64,000 nucleotides of DNA from Aspergillus flavus. Taxonomy: Eukaryota; Ascomycota; Eurotiomycetes; Eurotiales; Aspergillaceae. How positions within the stretch are numbered: position 1 is the stretch's first letter; each line of letters starts with the position of its first letter. The position numbers were made by a program, and so were the translations under genes. Of the stretch, positions 51,212-63,381 are shown piece by piece. Under the pieces are notes generated by a model. It searched no databases, was not told where the DNA came from, and saw only the letters and a program-made list of their open reading frames with translations. Location of the stretch: NCBI RefSeq assembly GCF_009017415.1, contig NC_092407.1:4836001-4900000 (forward strand), read 5' to 3'.

Positions 51212-51766
51212 GTATAGGGCTCGTTCACTGAAGTCAATCAACTTGTAGACAAAAAATAGGATAAATCCATTGAGTGAAACGAATCACAAATTCTAAATGC
51301 AACGCTAAGATTCACGTATGATAACTGCTTTTGGAATGTTCCTCGATTCCATGGAAAGGTCAACTTACTTCCGCACGTCCTCAAATGTGATTTGCGGGAC
51401 GCGCTGTGGTTCAACCACTCATCCGTGACAGTCGAACCTAAGCGAGTCTGGAGGGCCTGGATCGAAGGTCTGTTTGATCAGGCGATCAGTACCAGCGATA
51501 GAGCATCTTGTTCGACCTCTAAGATGTGTCCATAGTGCATCAGTCGACACGAATTCAGATCAGATATGTATCCAAAAGCAACCGGCGTCGGGCCCCATTT
51601 CCACAAGCAAACGGCACGTTACGGGCCTAGACCAAGACTAAGAGATATAAGAGATAGGACTTTGCATTCTTTCGTACATGGTTCATGTTCTGCGACAAAT
51701 ATTGGTTCCGTCATCTAGCCACCTTGCCAATCCAAACATTCTTCAAGGAAACAGTCCACTCTCACA
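51212..51766. other. Intergenic
   Basis: Spacer and likely promoter of the DUF2278 gene. No gene or repeat seen. Confidence 0.5.
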
Positions 51767-52807
51767 ATGCCCGTTGAGAACTACGGAGTGTGGAAGGCGA
51801 AGCCTGTCCGCTTCACTTATGAAACTGATGCGGATGACCATGTGTCGCCTCACCTATCGCTGTTCTTTACTACCAGTGACAACCCTCGCGGCGAAGGTCG
51901 CGCAGCAATAAACATTAAATCTGGGGACAAAAGTGACTCCAGACTAGTGTTCTGGCTGGCCAAAAAATTCGAAAACTTTCAGAATGAACAGCTCCGGGAG
52001 TTGAAACCAGGATTTCACCGACTGGAAGGCACCATGGAGCAAGCCCCTAACGGTCTCGCACTGGACTATATTAGAGGCAATCTGTTCCACCGAGAAACAG
52101 GCAGACTCCTACCTCATGACATTCCTGGACCTGATAATGACATATTGGATGAGCTGATCCCCTTACTGGATGGCGCGGTCGACAATGACAGCGTGATCTA
52201 CATCTATGGGTCGCATTTCAACCATGGCAACGGTATCCACAACATTCACATGAACCAGGGAAGTCCTAGGAAGTGGAAAAGCGACAATGGGATCTACCAG
52301 GACGGGGGTATTTTGCTGGACTTTGGAGATCACTGGAAGGGGGTGTTTATCGGTTTTGCATCTCAAGCTGTGCATACCGACGCCGAAGGTCAGCCTACTC
52401 CCCCACACGGCTATCTTACCTGGAATGAACTCTTGAACCCGGAAATCCCCGGGGACCAACGAAAGAGGCGTGATGTCCATGACCGGACAGTTTCTATCAG
52501 CGAGGCCTTAATCCGCCACCATGGTGCAGACCCAACAGCCAAACCTGACATGATCACTCTCACGAACCGCGCGGACGCGCCCGTGGTACTTAATGGCTGG
52601 AGCATTCGGAATCACAAAGGCGACAATGAATACCTGCCCGATGGTACCGTCTTGCGTCGGAGACGTCGCCAGAGCTTTCAGCTACATAACTGCGCGCTGT
52701 CCGACGAGGGGGGTACCATCACGCTCTTGAATGAGCAGGGGCTCAAGGTGGACGGGGTGCGATATACCGCTACCCAAAGCAGTCCAGGCCATGTTGTCTC
52801 GTTTTGA
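51767..52807 (+). CDS. DUF2278 protein with C-terminal lamin-tail-like domain
   Basis: Intronless 346-aa protein. Residues 1-225 match the look of DUF2278 (YukJ-type): MPVENYGVWKAKPV at the start, VIYIYGSHFNHGNGIHNIHMNQG in the middle, then QDGGILLDFGDHWKGVFIGFASQ. Residues 255-346 form an Ig-like lamin-tail domain (ITLTNRADAPVVLNGWSI, then a short Arg run, then LSDEGGTITLLNEQGLKVDGV). This architecture is well known in bacteria and scattered in fungi. The function is unknown; a conserved His-rich motif (SHFNHGNGIHNIH) may bind metal. No signal peptide. Lack of introns in an intron-rich neighbourhood is compatible with horizontal transfer but does not prove it. Confidence 0.8.
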   Translation: MPVENYGVWKAKPVRFTYETDADDHVSPHLSLFFTTSDNPRGEGRAAINIKSGDKSDSRLVFWLAKKFENFQNEQLRELKPGFHRLEGTMEQAPNGLALDYIRGNLFHRETGRLLPHDIPGPDNDILDELIPLLDGAVDNDSVIYIYGSHFNHGNGIHNIHMNQGSPRKWKSDNGIYQDGGILLDFGDHWKGVFIGFASQAVHTDAEGQPTPPHGYLTWNELLNPEIPGDQRKRRDVHDRTVSISEALIRHHGADPTAKPDMITLTNRADAPVVLNGWSIRNHKGDNEYLPDGTVLRRRRRQSFQLHNCALSDEGGTITLLNEQGLKVDGVRYTATQSSPGHVVSF

Positions 52808-53328
52808 GTCTTATATCGGCTGATACTTTGCAACTTAACTTGCTCTTTTTGCTTATGTTTTTAATTTTTTTGTTTCTTTCTTTCTTTCTTTTTTTTTTGG
52901 TTTGGGTTTGGTTTGTTTGTTTCCACTCCATATATGCATGCGACGTGACTGTTGCCTGAGGCACAAAATGCAGGCCGATCGATTTGGCTGATTGTGAACA
53001 TGCTATTGCTGTGGTAATGTAATTGTTCTAGCATTATATCACATTTATTCTGGTGACCATATCATATTAAGCTCAATAGACCTACTAATTCAGTGATGCC
53101 TTAATCTTGGCCAAGATGGTCCGATATGGCAACTCGACTTCCCGAGAGAAGTTCGGGATCCGCGGACCCCGATACAGAATTGCCGTCCAAAGCCACCCAT
53201 ATAAGAAGTAACACCCGACAACCTATAGGATAAGAAGGGTACTAAGTATCATACGTGGGAAATCTGATTGGTGTGCCTGAACCCCGTCCCTGCTCTCTCT
53301 ATATCAAGGTTGCATTAGTCGAGTCACC
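52808..53328. other. Intergenic with T-rich tract
   Basis: 3' region of the DUF2278 gene. A pyrimidine-rich tract of TTTC/TTTG units at 52860-52920 is the only feature. Confidence 0.5.
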
Positions 53329-54169
53329 ATGATCCCTCACCAATATTATCCCACCACGATACATCTACCACACTTTGCCGCCAATGAGACCTCGGTAGTC
53401 TCCCTAATCGCCCAATTTGGCTTCTTATGGGCTGCGGTCCTAGGAACTGCCTTTTTCGTCATACGACGTGTGCGACCGACGGCAAGTCGGGCGGATAAAC
53501 TGGCCTTTGTGTGGATGTGCTTGAGTAGGTTCCATGACCCTGTCAGTCCGTTTGAAGAAGTCACACTAAGATGAGCCATGTAGCGGGCTTCATTCACTTT
53601 TTCTTTGAGGCCTACTTTGTCATTCATCATGAGACTCTGGCAGGCTCCCAGGAACTATTCGGCCAGCTATGGAAGGAGTATTCTCTGTCGGACTCCCGGT
53701 ATCTGACATCGGACGCATTCCTGGTCACCATGGAGGCCGTAACCGCTGTAAGTGGACCTGATTGTGTCAAAGAAAATTAACATAGACTAACAGTCCTGCA
53801 AAGTTCTGCTGGGGACCACTGGCCTTCTTTATTGCCTACTGCATCGCAGTTCAGCACCCTGCACGTCATGCCCTGCAGCTGCTGCTCTCCGTCGGTCAGG
53901 TCTACGGTGACGTCCTCTACTATGCCACTAGTCTGTTTGATCTTTACTTCCATGGAGAAACCTTCTGTCGGCCCGAGGGCTACTACTTCTGGTTCTATTA
54001 CTTTTTCTTCAACTTCATCTGGATGTTCATCGGCTCTTGTGAGTATCTGCCCGGTTTTTGAAGACGAAATAACTAACTCTTTTTAGATTACGTGAAACAG
54101 AGTATCGGAGAGATATATAGAGCGTTCAAGACAGTGCAGGAGTTGGGTTCGTCGCGCAAATTGAATTAA
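53329..54169 (+). CDS. EBP-like (EXPERA) sterol isomerase homologue
   Basis: Emopamil-binding-protein family, known for sterol delta8-delta7 isomerase activity in the ER. Four exons (53329-53524, 53584-53747, 53804-54038, 54087-54169) join in phase to 225 aa with five hydrophobic segments. Residues matching the catalytic centre of human EBP are seen: His and Glu in GFIHFFFEAYF, Glu in TMEAVTA, and Asn and Trp in FNFIWMF. Ascomycetes normally use the unrelated Erg2 for ergosterol, so this member may act on other sterols or terpenoids. No terpene gene lies nearby. It appears intact. Confidence 0.85.
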
Positions 54170-55270
54170 TTCGGGGAGAAGATATTAAATCAGTCGATCT
54201 TGTCTAGAACAGGAAGACCCTGGTGTTTGTTCCTTGAAGAATATCTTCAACTTTCCTCCATCGAAAGGCGGCCTGTATGTTATGCGGCCGACATTAGTCG
54301 TTAATATTATAGACAATTCATCATTCGAGAGATCAGTGGCACAATGCATGCTATTTATTAGACATTCTCCATCTCCGGACTCCGGAGCGCATAGAACGTA
54401 GACGTTTATCGTCCCGCTTCAAATCTCCGGGATTCTCCCGACGGACTCGGATACCATCCCCGGTTAATACAGCACGTATAAAACGCTGGGACACCCCGGT
54501 GGTCAAGCGTTTCTCAGGGGAAGATAATCATTTAGAAACGGTGATCGGCCCGATCGGACCCAGGCGGCACAACCAGGTTATGCTACTAGGCTGAATATTA
54601 CGCGGAGCTTGTGCCTGTTAAGCTTGGAGTGCCTAGAAAAACAAGCTCTTAGTGGTTGAAGATAGGAATCCAGGGTTTCCGCGCTATTCTATCCAAGTGG
54701 GGCCTTGCATGATATGCCACCATTTATCTGCCTGGGATGCAGACGGCCAATTTATGACTTCCCGTCTTGCACATGTTATTCTGCAACGGCCTGCAGGAAG
54801 GACAGGATACATGGATGGGTGATAAGTGTCTCTGATATTAGTGAGTCCCTTGTCGGACTGAGGTATATCTAGTCGTAGTCTTTCTCGCCCCCTATTTCGA
54901 TCGTCAGTAGGCGGTGCAGACAATTTTAGATTTCCAATCGCACACTACCCTCAACACCGATTTTAAGCTATAATGTAACATTGGATTTATTGATGCCATC
55001 ACTGGCCAGAAGAGAGTAAGCAAGTCAGCCTTCTACGGGGAACATGGATCCTCTGCCACTGAGACAAACCTCGCACGCAGCGACTCCACAAGGCGGAGCT
55101 CCGTCGGGGAATAGCACTAAACTAGCCGTAAGATATATCGGGGGCCATAATTGTAACATTACTATACACCAGACTAAGCCATCTATAAAGATGTGCAGCC
55201 GTCACGATATTCTCGATATGATTCTTCAGGCTTGTCTGTCTGTGGAAATCTCGCATATCAGGTCCACACA
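54170..55270. other. Intergenic
   Basis: 1.1 kb with no supportable gene. Contains the upstream region of the sedolisin gene. Confidence 0.5.
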
Positions 55271-57699
55271 ATGCGACCCTTGTCTCATCTTTCTTTTTTC
55301 AACGGGCTCCTGCTCGGCCTGTCCGCTCTCTCGGCTGCGACTTCAGTTGTCCACGAGAGACGTGAAGTTACATCCTCGAACTGGGTTAAGCGGGCGCGTG
55401 TGAACCCATCGGACAAACATGTCGTCCGCATTGGCTTAACCCAGAGTAGTCTCGAGGAGGCTCATGATTTACTCATGGATGTGTAAGTGAACGGCTATTG
55501 TTTCGCTTGTCAAGGTTATACTCCGCTCTAACGTGCTGTGTGTAGCTCAAATCCGAGCTCTCCCAACTATGCCAGGTTTTACTCGGCAGATGAAGTCGCT
55601 GCAAAATTCGCGCCGTCGACAGAAACAGTCAACGAGGTCCAGAACTGGCTCACCGAGAAGGGAATTGATGCCAGCCGTGTCGCGCAGACGCAGAACCACG
55701 GCTGGCTTGTATTTCACGCCACGTCGAAGGAGATCGAGAATTTGTTCGACACTACGTACTATGAGTACCATAATAGGAAAACTGGCAAGAAAGCAATTGC
55801 TTGCGAACAGTGAGTTATACACTCTACTAATCTGTCTTAGGACTCGTGACTGAGAAATACGCAGGTACCATGTCCCGGCTTCAGTCCAAAAGCATATCGA
55901 CTATGTGCATCCTGGTGTCAATCTGAACCCATCCTCGGGCAAACCCTCCAGTATCCGTAAAAGGGGAGCTGCAAGCAAGAAGACGAAGCTCCCTGCTCGT
56001 GGACCACGGCCTATTCAGCAACACGATGTCAAAGGCCTCAACGTCACTAACTGTGATCAGCTAATCACACCAGACTGCATTCGGGCGTTGTATAAGATTC
56101 CCTCTGCGCGTGCGGCGCCTCACCCAAATAACTCGTTGGGAATTTTCGAGGAAGGGGACTACTATGCGCAGGAGGACCTCGACCTGTTCTTCAAGACATT
56201 TGCCAAGAATATTCCTCAAGGCACCCACCCCATCCCAGCCTTCATCGACGGTGCGGAGGCTCCAGTCCCCGTGACTAAGGCGGGTGGGGAGTCAGATCTC
56301 GATTTCGAACTGGCATATCCGATCGTGCATCCGCAGAGCATCACGCTGTACCAGACTGATGATGCAAACTGGGCCACCAATACCACGGGATTCCTCAACA
56401 CTTTCTTGGACGCACTTGACGGCGTGAGTTGAAACTGGATTATCATAGGATTTGAACTGTATCATTAACGTCACGCAATATATAGTCTTACTGCACCTAT
56501 TGCGCGTATGGTGAATGTGGCAACGACCCTTCTCTGGATCCCGTTTATCCTGATGACGCTGGCTACGATGGACAGCTCATGTGTGGCGTGTTTAAGCCCA
56601 CTAATGTTATCAGTGTATCATACGGCGAACAGGAGAATGACCTTCCCGCAAATTACCAACAGAGACAATGCATGGAGTAGGTCTTCGTTGCTATTATCGC
56701 ATGCATTTGCTCCATTCAACGCTAATTCTTTCCAGGTTCCTGAAGCTTGGTTTGCAGGGAGTCTCGGTACTCTTTGCTTCTGGTGATAACGGTGTTGCAG
56801 GACCCCCAGGAGATGGTAACAGCGTTAATGGCTGCCTGAACAATGGGACAGTGTTCAGCCCTGCATTTCCTAATAGGTAAGAGATGTCCACTGCCACTCG
56901 TAAACTTCATGCATTAAAGAATACAGCTGTCCATACATCACCAACGTCGGCGCCACCAAGGTCTACCCGGGATACACCGTTTCCCAGCCCGAGAGTGCTG
57001 TGTACGATCCAGATGGTTTGTACAGTTATGCTTCGGGTGGTGGCTTCAGCAATATCTACCCCATCCCCGACTACCAGGCGGAAGCCGTTGCCACGTACGT
57101 CTTCTGACCCATGATAATAAACCTTTAACTGACGCCGAAGGCAGATACTTCAAGGACCACAATCCTCCCTATCCATACTACGAAGGTGCCGAAAACCTCG
57201 GCAAGAACGGCGGTCTTTACAATCGCTTGGGGCGAGGCTATCCAGATGTCGCCGCTAACGGCGACAACATTGCCGTCTTCAATGGCGGCGAGTTCGGTTC
57301 GTCGGGTGGAACAAGTGCTAGTATGTTGACTCTCCACACTCCTTTCTTAATGGAAATGCAAGTCTGCAGCTACTAACCAGATGTTTGTTCTACAGGTACC
57401 CCGATCTTTGCTTCCATCATCAATCGCATCATCGACGAACGTCTTGCCGTCGGTAAGGGCCCCGTTGGTTTCATCAACCCAGTTCTCTACAAGAATCCCT
57501 CCGTCCTAAATGATATCACCAATGGTACAAATCCCGGCTGTGGAACGGACGGTTTCTCAACTGCTCCTGGGTAAGTATTCATTTTCGCTCTGTTTCGTGG
57601 CTAGCTGCTGACTCGCGGTCTTTCAGATGGGACCCCGCCACTGGTTTGGGAACACCGAACTATCCTAAGATGTTGAAGTTGTGGCTTGATCTGCCTTAG
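55271..57699 (+). CDS. Secreted sedolisin (S53) peptidase, tripeptidyl-peptidase type
   Basis: Acid serine-carboxyl peptidase of family S53. Nine exons (55271-55482, 55546-55809, 55865-56423, 56486-56676, 56736-56876, 56927-57094, 57145-57320, 57396-57570, 57627-57699) join in phase to 652 aa. Residues 1-25 are a signal peptide with a hydrophobic core. A pro-domain follows (about residues 40-190). Catalytic Glu and Asp lie in GGESDLDFELAYP, the oxyanion Asp in FASGDNGVAG, and the nucleophile Ser in SSGGTSASTP, completed across an intron. The calcium-site region ends NDITNGTNPGCGTDGF. N-glycosylation sites are common. It is active outside the cell at acid pH and probably provides peptides as nitrogen source. 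No damage seen. Confidence 0.9.
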
Positions 57700-58799
57700 G
57701 CGATTTGTTGGACGCTGGCGGTAACAATGCCACCAGAAATACAAGGATAAGAGGAGGTTTGGGAATGGACCCTGATACATAGATTGACCTGTATTTATGC
57801 TTCTCTTGTTAATATTGATTACTTTAACGCGAGGGCCCAGGAACTGTAGGTTCGAGCGGTGTGCTTTTCCCTCGTGGCATTTCAGGTTGCATGATCAGAC
57901 TTCGTCGTTGTCTTTCATATGCTCCGAGTGGGATTCATCGCTGCACATCTGTTTCCGCTTGAGAAGTAGGACAGCGACTAGCGCGCCTTGTAAGACAACA
58001 AAGTGGAATTAGCAAACATGACCATATGCGAGTGGCCATGTCGAGCGCACCGTGATCGAAACACACCTCGTGCACGAAAGTTTATTCACGATGAGCGGTA
58101 CGTTTAACTCAATGTTCTAGAATAGACGGGATAGAAATCCGACCCATGTCTAGGATGCGTCATTATCAATTCAGAATCCATTCTAGTGCACTGTAACATG
58201 ACAGCCCCTGAGCAGTAAGGTCCGACAGCGCGGATCGTCATTGCAATAGGTACTGAGTCGATCAGGGCAAATACCACAGAGGTCTGAAACACTGCCGTCT
58301 AGGCTGCCACCTTAGCTTGGTCGATCGCGAAGCTCTCTCGGGGGACAGAGTCTTTCAGAATCAGGCCAGGTCACTATTACACGTTAGATAGGCACAATCA
58401 TTGGATATGCGACTTGAAACGGGTGATAAGATTGTGTGTGGTCTATCTGTTAGCCGACTGGGAACTCACTCGTCACAGTGTCCGTGGTCGTCGGGGAGCA
58501 TTTCACCCATAATCACACGTTTCGGTGTTGATCGCCTTCTATGTTGGTGACCGCAGGATCAAAAATGGCCCCATCCAAGCCATATTTGGAATTCATGAGA
58601 GTGACGAGAGTGAGAGCAAGAGGCAGATCTCACGAGTCGGTGATAGCCCAGTCATGACAACACGATGATAACGAAGGTATACTCAAGACCCTAGGTATCT
58701 ATCACGCGGGTGTCACCAAGTTCGTGCCTAAAGTTGTGCAAGAAAGTCCAGATGACATGCGACTTCTCAGATGAAGACTACCCCTGGACGTCAAGGGAT
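57700..58799. other. Non-coding spacer beyond the sedolisin gene
   Basis: Low-confidence spacer. Short frames only; perhaps the downstream end of the decayed locus described next. Confidence 0.4.
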
Positions 58800-60120
58800 A
58801 GCCTCCTTGTCAGCACTGCCTCCTACAGGTCCAGCCGATGGGTGTATAACCTGAAAGGGAGAAACACAAGTGTCTCAGGGTGAACAATACCAATTTCGGT
58901 AGTGTATGGGATGTCATAGTACAAAGCCGGTCGGCAAACAAGGTCAGTAAGGGACGAGATCTCATCCATGGCGGCAATTATTGGCACTGAAACCAATGGT
59001 GTTCTAGCGCCCTGCCTTACGATGTGCTTGAGCGGGAACCTGCACATCAACGGCGCAGGGGGAAGCCTCCACCAACTAGCTTTGTTGGTTTGATAGTTCG
59101 GCTATGTCTCTGACCCCTTGGGCGATTGCCGAGCTCATATCCATATCAACTCGTTTCGTAGTCGGGCTTGGCGTGTTCAAATACATCTTCAAGTTTGATC
59201 AGACTCACATATCATGGATGCGTGATATCCTGGAGTTCATGAGATAGTTTCGATACCCCCTCTGGACCCGCCGAGCAAAATCATGATGAAAAGCGATAAA
59301 GAATGAAAAGGATCAATGTTATCCTGTTCTTAAACGAAATTGGAAGGGATGTCAACAAGACTCGATAACTCCTTCGCTTAAGATAGACTCCATCTTAAAG
59401 GGGGGAAGGAGGCTGGAGCAAATGAGAGCATTTTCTATCGTTATTAGCGTCAAACCTAGGGATGCAAGGGAGAAAGTCAAAGGCTCGTACGTCCATGCGA
59501 GTGATGCGATCTGTCAGGTCGGCACAAATTCCCCGACAGAAAATCAAAAGGATTGTGTTTGACTATTTCGGAATTAAGTTACCGTCCGCCTTCCTGCACT
59601 GCTCTGATTGGCGGATATCCGTACATTGTGTAAGGGGTTACGGAGCTCTGGCCACCAGCCCTAATCTCATCCCTGGGCCATGAAACGAACCTCAACATAT
59701 TCACGATTGCGATCTGTCGATGATCGCTCTTAACAGCTGATACACGACGCGAGCACCGAGGTAGGTACCTTGCAGCTTTGGATAGAGCGCACCGTTTCAC
59801 AACGCTCCCCAGCGAGATTTACGCGTATCGGTGGACACGGTGGATAAGACGAACGGGATCTGTCGGTTGGGAAAGTTGATGTATCCAACCGCCGCCGTTC
59901 CTCGCTCAAAGCTTATCGGGGATATGACTCCATCCGAAGCAAGGTTGATACCTGTCAAGGTTCGAAGGGCCTTGGAAGGCAGTCGGCAACTTAGATCCTT
60001 GTCTGTGGTTCCCTACGTTGCGATGAATGCCCCACAACGCTCGCCCTGGGAGGGATGGATGTACACGGATACCCCTCATCAGAACCACATGGCTAGTAAA
60101 CGATGTTGATCGATGCACGA
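58800..60120 (-). pseudogene. Decayed coding region, family not recognised
   Basis: Minus-strand sequence with coding texture but several stops. From about 60070 to 59700 one frame reads YIHPSQGERCGAFIAT, a stop, DKDLSCRLPSKALRTL, then SFERGTAAVGYINFPNRQI and VLSTVSTDTRKSRWGAL, a stop (TGA), and NGALYPKLQGTYLGARVVYQ. Further along (59135-59060) comes MDMSSAIAQGVRDIAELSNQ, and at 59050-58823 RTPLVSVPIIAAMDE, IPYTTEIGIVHPETLVFLPF. A WGAL-stop-NG junction would be Trp (TGG). The pieces probably belong to one or two dead genes. I considered amidase-like homology for part of it but could not support it. Confidence 0.35.
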
Positions 60121-60448
60121 AAATGGATCCTCCTGGACGCGGCCTATCTATTGCTCACACTATTTAGTCGGCGTTCAATGTGATGAATCGGCGGTCCCTC
60201 CCCACATTGTCTTTTGACTTTTTATTTTTGGACGCCCTAGACGTGAAGAACCTGACACATACGGGTGTCGATGCGCGAACTCCCTGTCCCACCGAGAACT
60301 CAGGTAGTATTTATTAACCCTTCCGCTGGCCGCGCGAGAAGTGATTCCAAATACTCGAAGCCACAACCTTCGTCTTCCTACCGTTAGGGTTCCTACCTGT
60401 GTATGCTTATCTCAGTTTCCCATTGCAGTCTTGGACAGAGTACCTGTC
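60121..60448. other. Intergenic, upstream of SAT4-type gene
   Basis: Short spacer without recognisable features, probably the promoter of the next gene. Confidence 0.45.
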
Positions 60449-61768
60449 ATGTCTCAACAACCAATGTCAGACGATGGCGTCCCAGGAGATTTCGAACACC
60501 CCAATCAGGATCTCCGCCGGTCCGTCATCATCACGCTTTACTTTGCCTTTATCCTGTCCACAACTGCTGTCGCTCTCCGGCTTCTAGCGAGGAAGTTAAA
60601 TGGCACCCGCCTCTACTTGGATGATTATCTGATTATAATCGCTCTTGTATGCAAAAGAACCTTCCGGAAGCTTCTTTTTCGGAGTCCTGGCTAATTTCTG
60701 TCGTAGCTTTTTAAATATGGATGCTCAACCGGAGTTGCGATCCGTAGGTGGCCTTGATGCCGTCCTTTAATCCCCATGCACGAGTTCAGGTAGCTAATCT
60801 GATGCCAGTGCTTTTCAACGGGCTGGGCTCCCACATCACGATGATTCCCGAGAAGAATCTCACAATCTATCTGAAGGTTTGCGTCTCCAGTGTCCTTTGC
60901 GCGGCGGTCCACTTACTGTTTGAATCAGATTGGATGGTCCAATTCCTTGGTGTATTCCAGCTGCATTGCCTTTGTTAAATTCTCTGTCCTCGCCCTTTAT
61001 AAGCGCTTATTCTCCACTCCGCGGATGATTTTCGCCGCCAATATCGTCGCCGGATTTGTCATCCTGTGGTGGCTGAGCGTTTGTGTGGTGGGGATCTTGC
61101 TCTGCCTTCCAGTCAACAAGTTTTGGGATCCAACGGTGCCCGGATCCTGCCTCGACTCCGCCCAATATTACTATGGCCAGCAAATTCCCAACATCTTGAC
61201 CGATGCGGTTCTTCTCGTGATGCCGTTGAAATTCGTCTGGGCACTGCCGATCTCCAAAACCCAGAGACTGCTGCTCTCCGGGGTGTTTGTTACTGGCGGC
61301 TTGTAAGCACTCTTTGCCTCTATCCCGAATCAACATTGACCTAACCCTCAACTCCCAGAACCCTGATATTCGACATCGTCCGGCTCGTAGCAATGATTAA
61401 CCTCACACGTTCTGGGCCTGACGTTACCTGTAAGTATCCCAGCTATACCTAACCCTAACACGCTCTTGCCACCTAGACCCTCACTAACCACACGACCGAC
61501 AACAGATAACCAAACCCCCGTCGTGGTATATACATGCGTCGAAGCCACAGTTGGAATTATCGCCGCCTGCCTCCCTAACCTAAGACCGCTACTAAAACTC
61601 AGTCGGGGTAGCTTCTGGTCTCAGATACGATCTGGAACGGGACATTCCAAGCAACCTCTCATGCCGGCGCAGGAACTGTCTATGGAAGAGAGCAATTATG
61701 ACCCTTACTTTACCCAGACGAACATCTATGCGAGACATAGTGTTTCCATTCAGTATAGCAAGCCCTGA
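60449..61768 (+). CDS. SAT4/rhodopsin-like seven-helix membrane protein
   Basis: Fungal integral membrane protein of the large 'rhodopsin domain' (SAT4) family, whose functions are mostly unknown. Six exons (60449-60646, 60707-60743, 60794-60876, 60929-61302, 61359-61429, 61506-61768) join in phase to 341 aa. Seven hydrophobic segments are present. Family motifs include LRLLARKLNGTRLYLDDYLI at the start, FVKFSVLALYKRLFST, the CLPVNKFWDP loop with Cys, and NQTPVVVYTCVEATVGIIAACLP near the end. Exon 2 is only 37 nt and the acceptor before exon 3 (TTCAGGTAG) is the least certain joint. No damage is evident. Confidence 0.8.
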
Positions 61769-62283
61769 GATCTCTTTTGTTTACATTTCCTTTTGTTCGT
61801 CGTCGCTGGGAAAGCCTTAATAGCCTGTCGCAAAACTGAACATAGCGTTTTTAATTTGTGTATAAAGTTCGCTGTCGCGAGACACAAGCGAGAATGGATT
61901 CTTTCGTATGTATATAGTCAATTGAGCCATAATGTTTTTCTTTGCCAAAGGTTTGGTTTGTGCGGACTTTTATCGGGCTTGTAGCTTCTAAGTCCGAGGT
62001 CCTGACTTGGGCACATGGATATGTAACTTACATGAAAGTTAAATGAAAATATTTATTATTTAACAATGTACCTGCTGCATAAGATAACAGTATAGAATTA
62101 TTACGTATAATTTTGTTGGATTTTAGAGTAGACTGGGTACGTCATTCCGATGTCACGCTAATGTCATATCGACAACAAAAGATATAAAAAGGATATAAAA
62201 CGATCGGACTATAACCAGACCTCAACAACCAAACCAGATCTATTCACTTAATATTCTCCAGTTCAATAGAATACCAAGCAAAG
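61769..62283. other. Intergenic, AT-rich
   Basis: AT-rich spacer that includes the promoter of the DJ-1-like gene (TATAAAA near 62182-62200). No gene. Confidence 0.5.
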
Positions 62284-63045
62284 ATGCCCGCCAAAAAAGT
62301 CCTCATAATCCTCAGCGACGCCGACTCCTTCCCCCTAAAGAAAACCAGCGGCCAAGATGCCGGCAAAACCGTCGACCAACCGTCCGGCTTCTTCCTCATG
62401 GAACTCGCCAAACCACTCCAGAAACTCCTCGACGCCGGGTACGAAGTCACCTTCGCCTCTCCCAAAGGCCAAGAGCCCACTCCCGATCCCAACAGCGAAT
62501 CTCTCCTCGCCTTCGCAGGCAACTTCTACGAACGCCGCCGCGAGAACGAGCTCATCGATCGCATGAAGCGGGAGAACGGATTCAGTCACCCGCGGACATT
62601 CAGCTCCATCAGTGATGACGAGTTGGAGTCCTTTGCCGGCGTATTTATCCCCGGTGGACATGCGCCGTTGAGAGATCTCGGCGCGGATAAGGATCTCGGG
62701 CGCATTTTGAGGTATTTTCATGCGAAGAGTCGGCCGACGGCTGCGATTTGTCATGGGCCGTTTGCATTTTTGAGTACGAAGTTTGCGGGGGATGGGGAGT
62801 TTGCGTATAAGGGGTATAAGATTACTTCTTGGAGTGATGCTGAGGAGAAGATGATGGAGATGATGATGGGTGGGGAGATTGAGAAGGTGGAGTCGGTTCT
62901 GAGGAATGAAGGCGCGGTTATGATTGAAGGGGCAAAGGAGAAGATTGGCAGCATTACTGTTGATCGTGAGCTGGTTACGGGCGCGAATCCTACAGCTGCT
63001 AATGCTTTGGGGGATCAGTTTTTACAGATGTTGAATGTACATTGA
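62284..63045 (+). CDS. DJ-1/PfpI family protein (Hsp31-like)
   Basis: Class I glutamine-amidotransferase-fold protein of 253 aa, single exon. Known Hsp31/DJ-1 relatives act as glyoxalase III, deglycase or chaperone under stress. The nucleophile elbow is TAAICHGPFAFL with the active Cys. The upstream Glu region includes DDELESFAGVFIPGGHAPL. A lid-like insert (NFYERRRENELIDRMKRENGF) is typical of the larger Hsp31 group. Cytosolic, no signal peptide. Codon choice changes from strongly C-ending in the first third to G/T-ending in the rest. An in-frame ATG in good context (AAAG ATG CC) supports the start. Confidence 0.88.
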   Translation: MPAKKVLIILSDADSFPLKKTSGQDAGKTVDQPSGFFLMELAKPLQKLLDAGYEVTFASPKGQEPTPDPNSESLLAFAGNFYERRRENELIDRMKRENGFSHPRTFSSISDDELESFAGVFIPGGHAPLRDLGADKDLGRILRYFHAKSRPTAAICHGPFAFLSTKFAGDGEFAYKGYKITSWSDAEEKMMEMMMGGEIEKVESVLRNEGAVMIEGAKEKIGSITVDRELVTGANPTAANALGDQFLQMLNVH

Positions 63046-63381
63046 GTATTGACTTGGTGATTTATATTGAGGACGTATAATACTGTCCACGTGAAAATGA
63101 ATAAATCACTGACTCCCATGCTGTGCGATCCGTTGATTTTAAAGGTTTCAGCTATTAGTCAAGCAACAGATGCTATATATAATGACTTCAATATATTTGT
63201 TCCTGTGATTTTTCTGCATTGATTCGTATCTTGGCCTTGGCTATGACATCTGCGGGGATCACCAGCTCTAACATCCGAGCCGAGGTTGAAGCAACCCATA
63301 GGCGAAGTTATATTGTAATCTTTACCTTTTGTATCTCCAATAACTAGATTTATACGACACTACAACCAACATTCTCCGAAA
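63046..63381. other. Intergenic
   Basis: Spacer and promoter of the enoyl-CoA hydratase gene. Nothing else seen. Confidence 0.5.

Noticed and set aside
59900..60118. Amidase-like reading of the relic (IRVHPSLPGRALWGIHR)
   Set aside because: Resembles the amidase GGSIRVP region only loosely; no catalytic Lys-Ser-Ser pattern in any frame.
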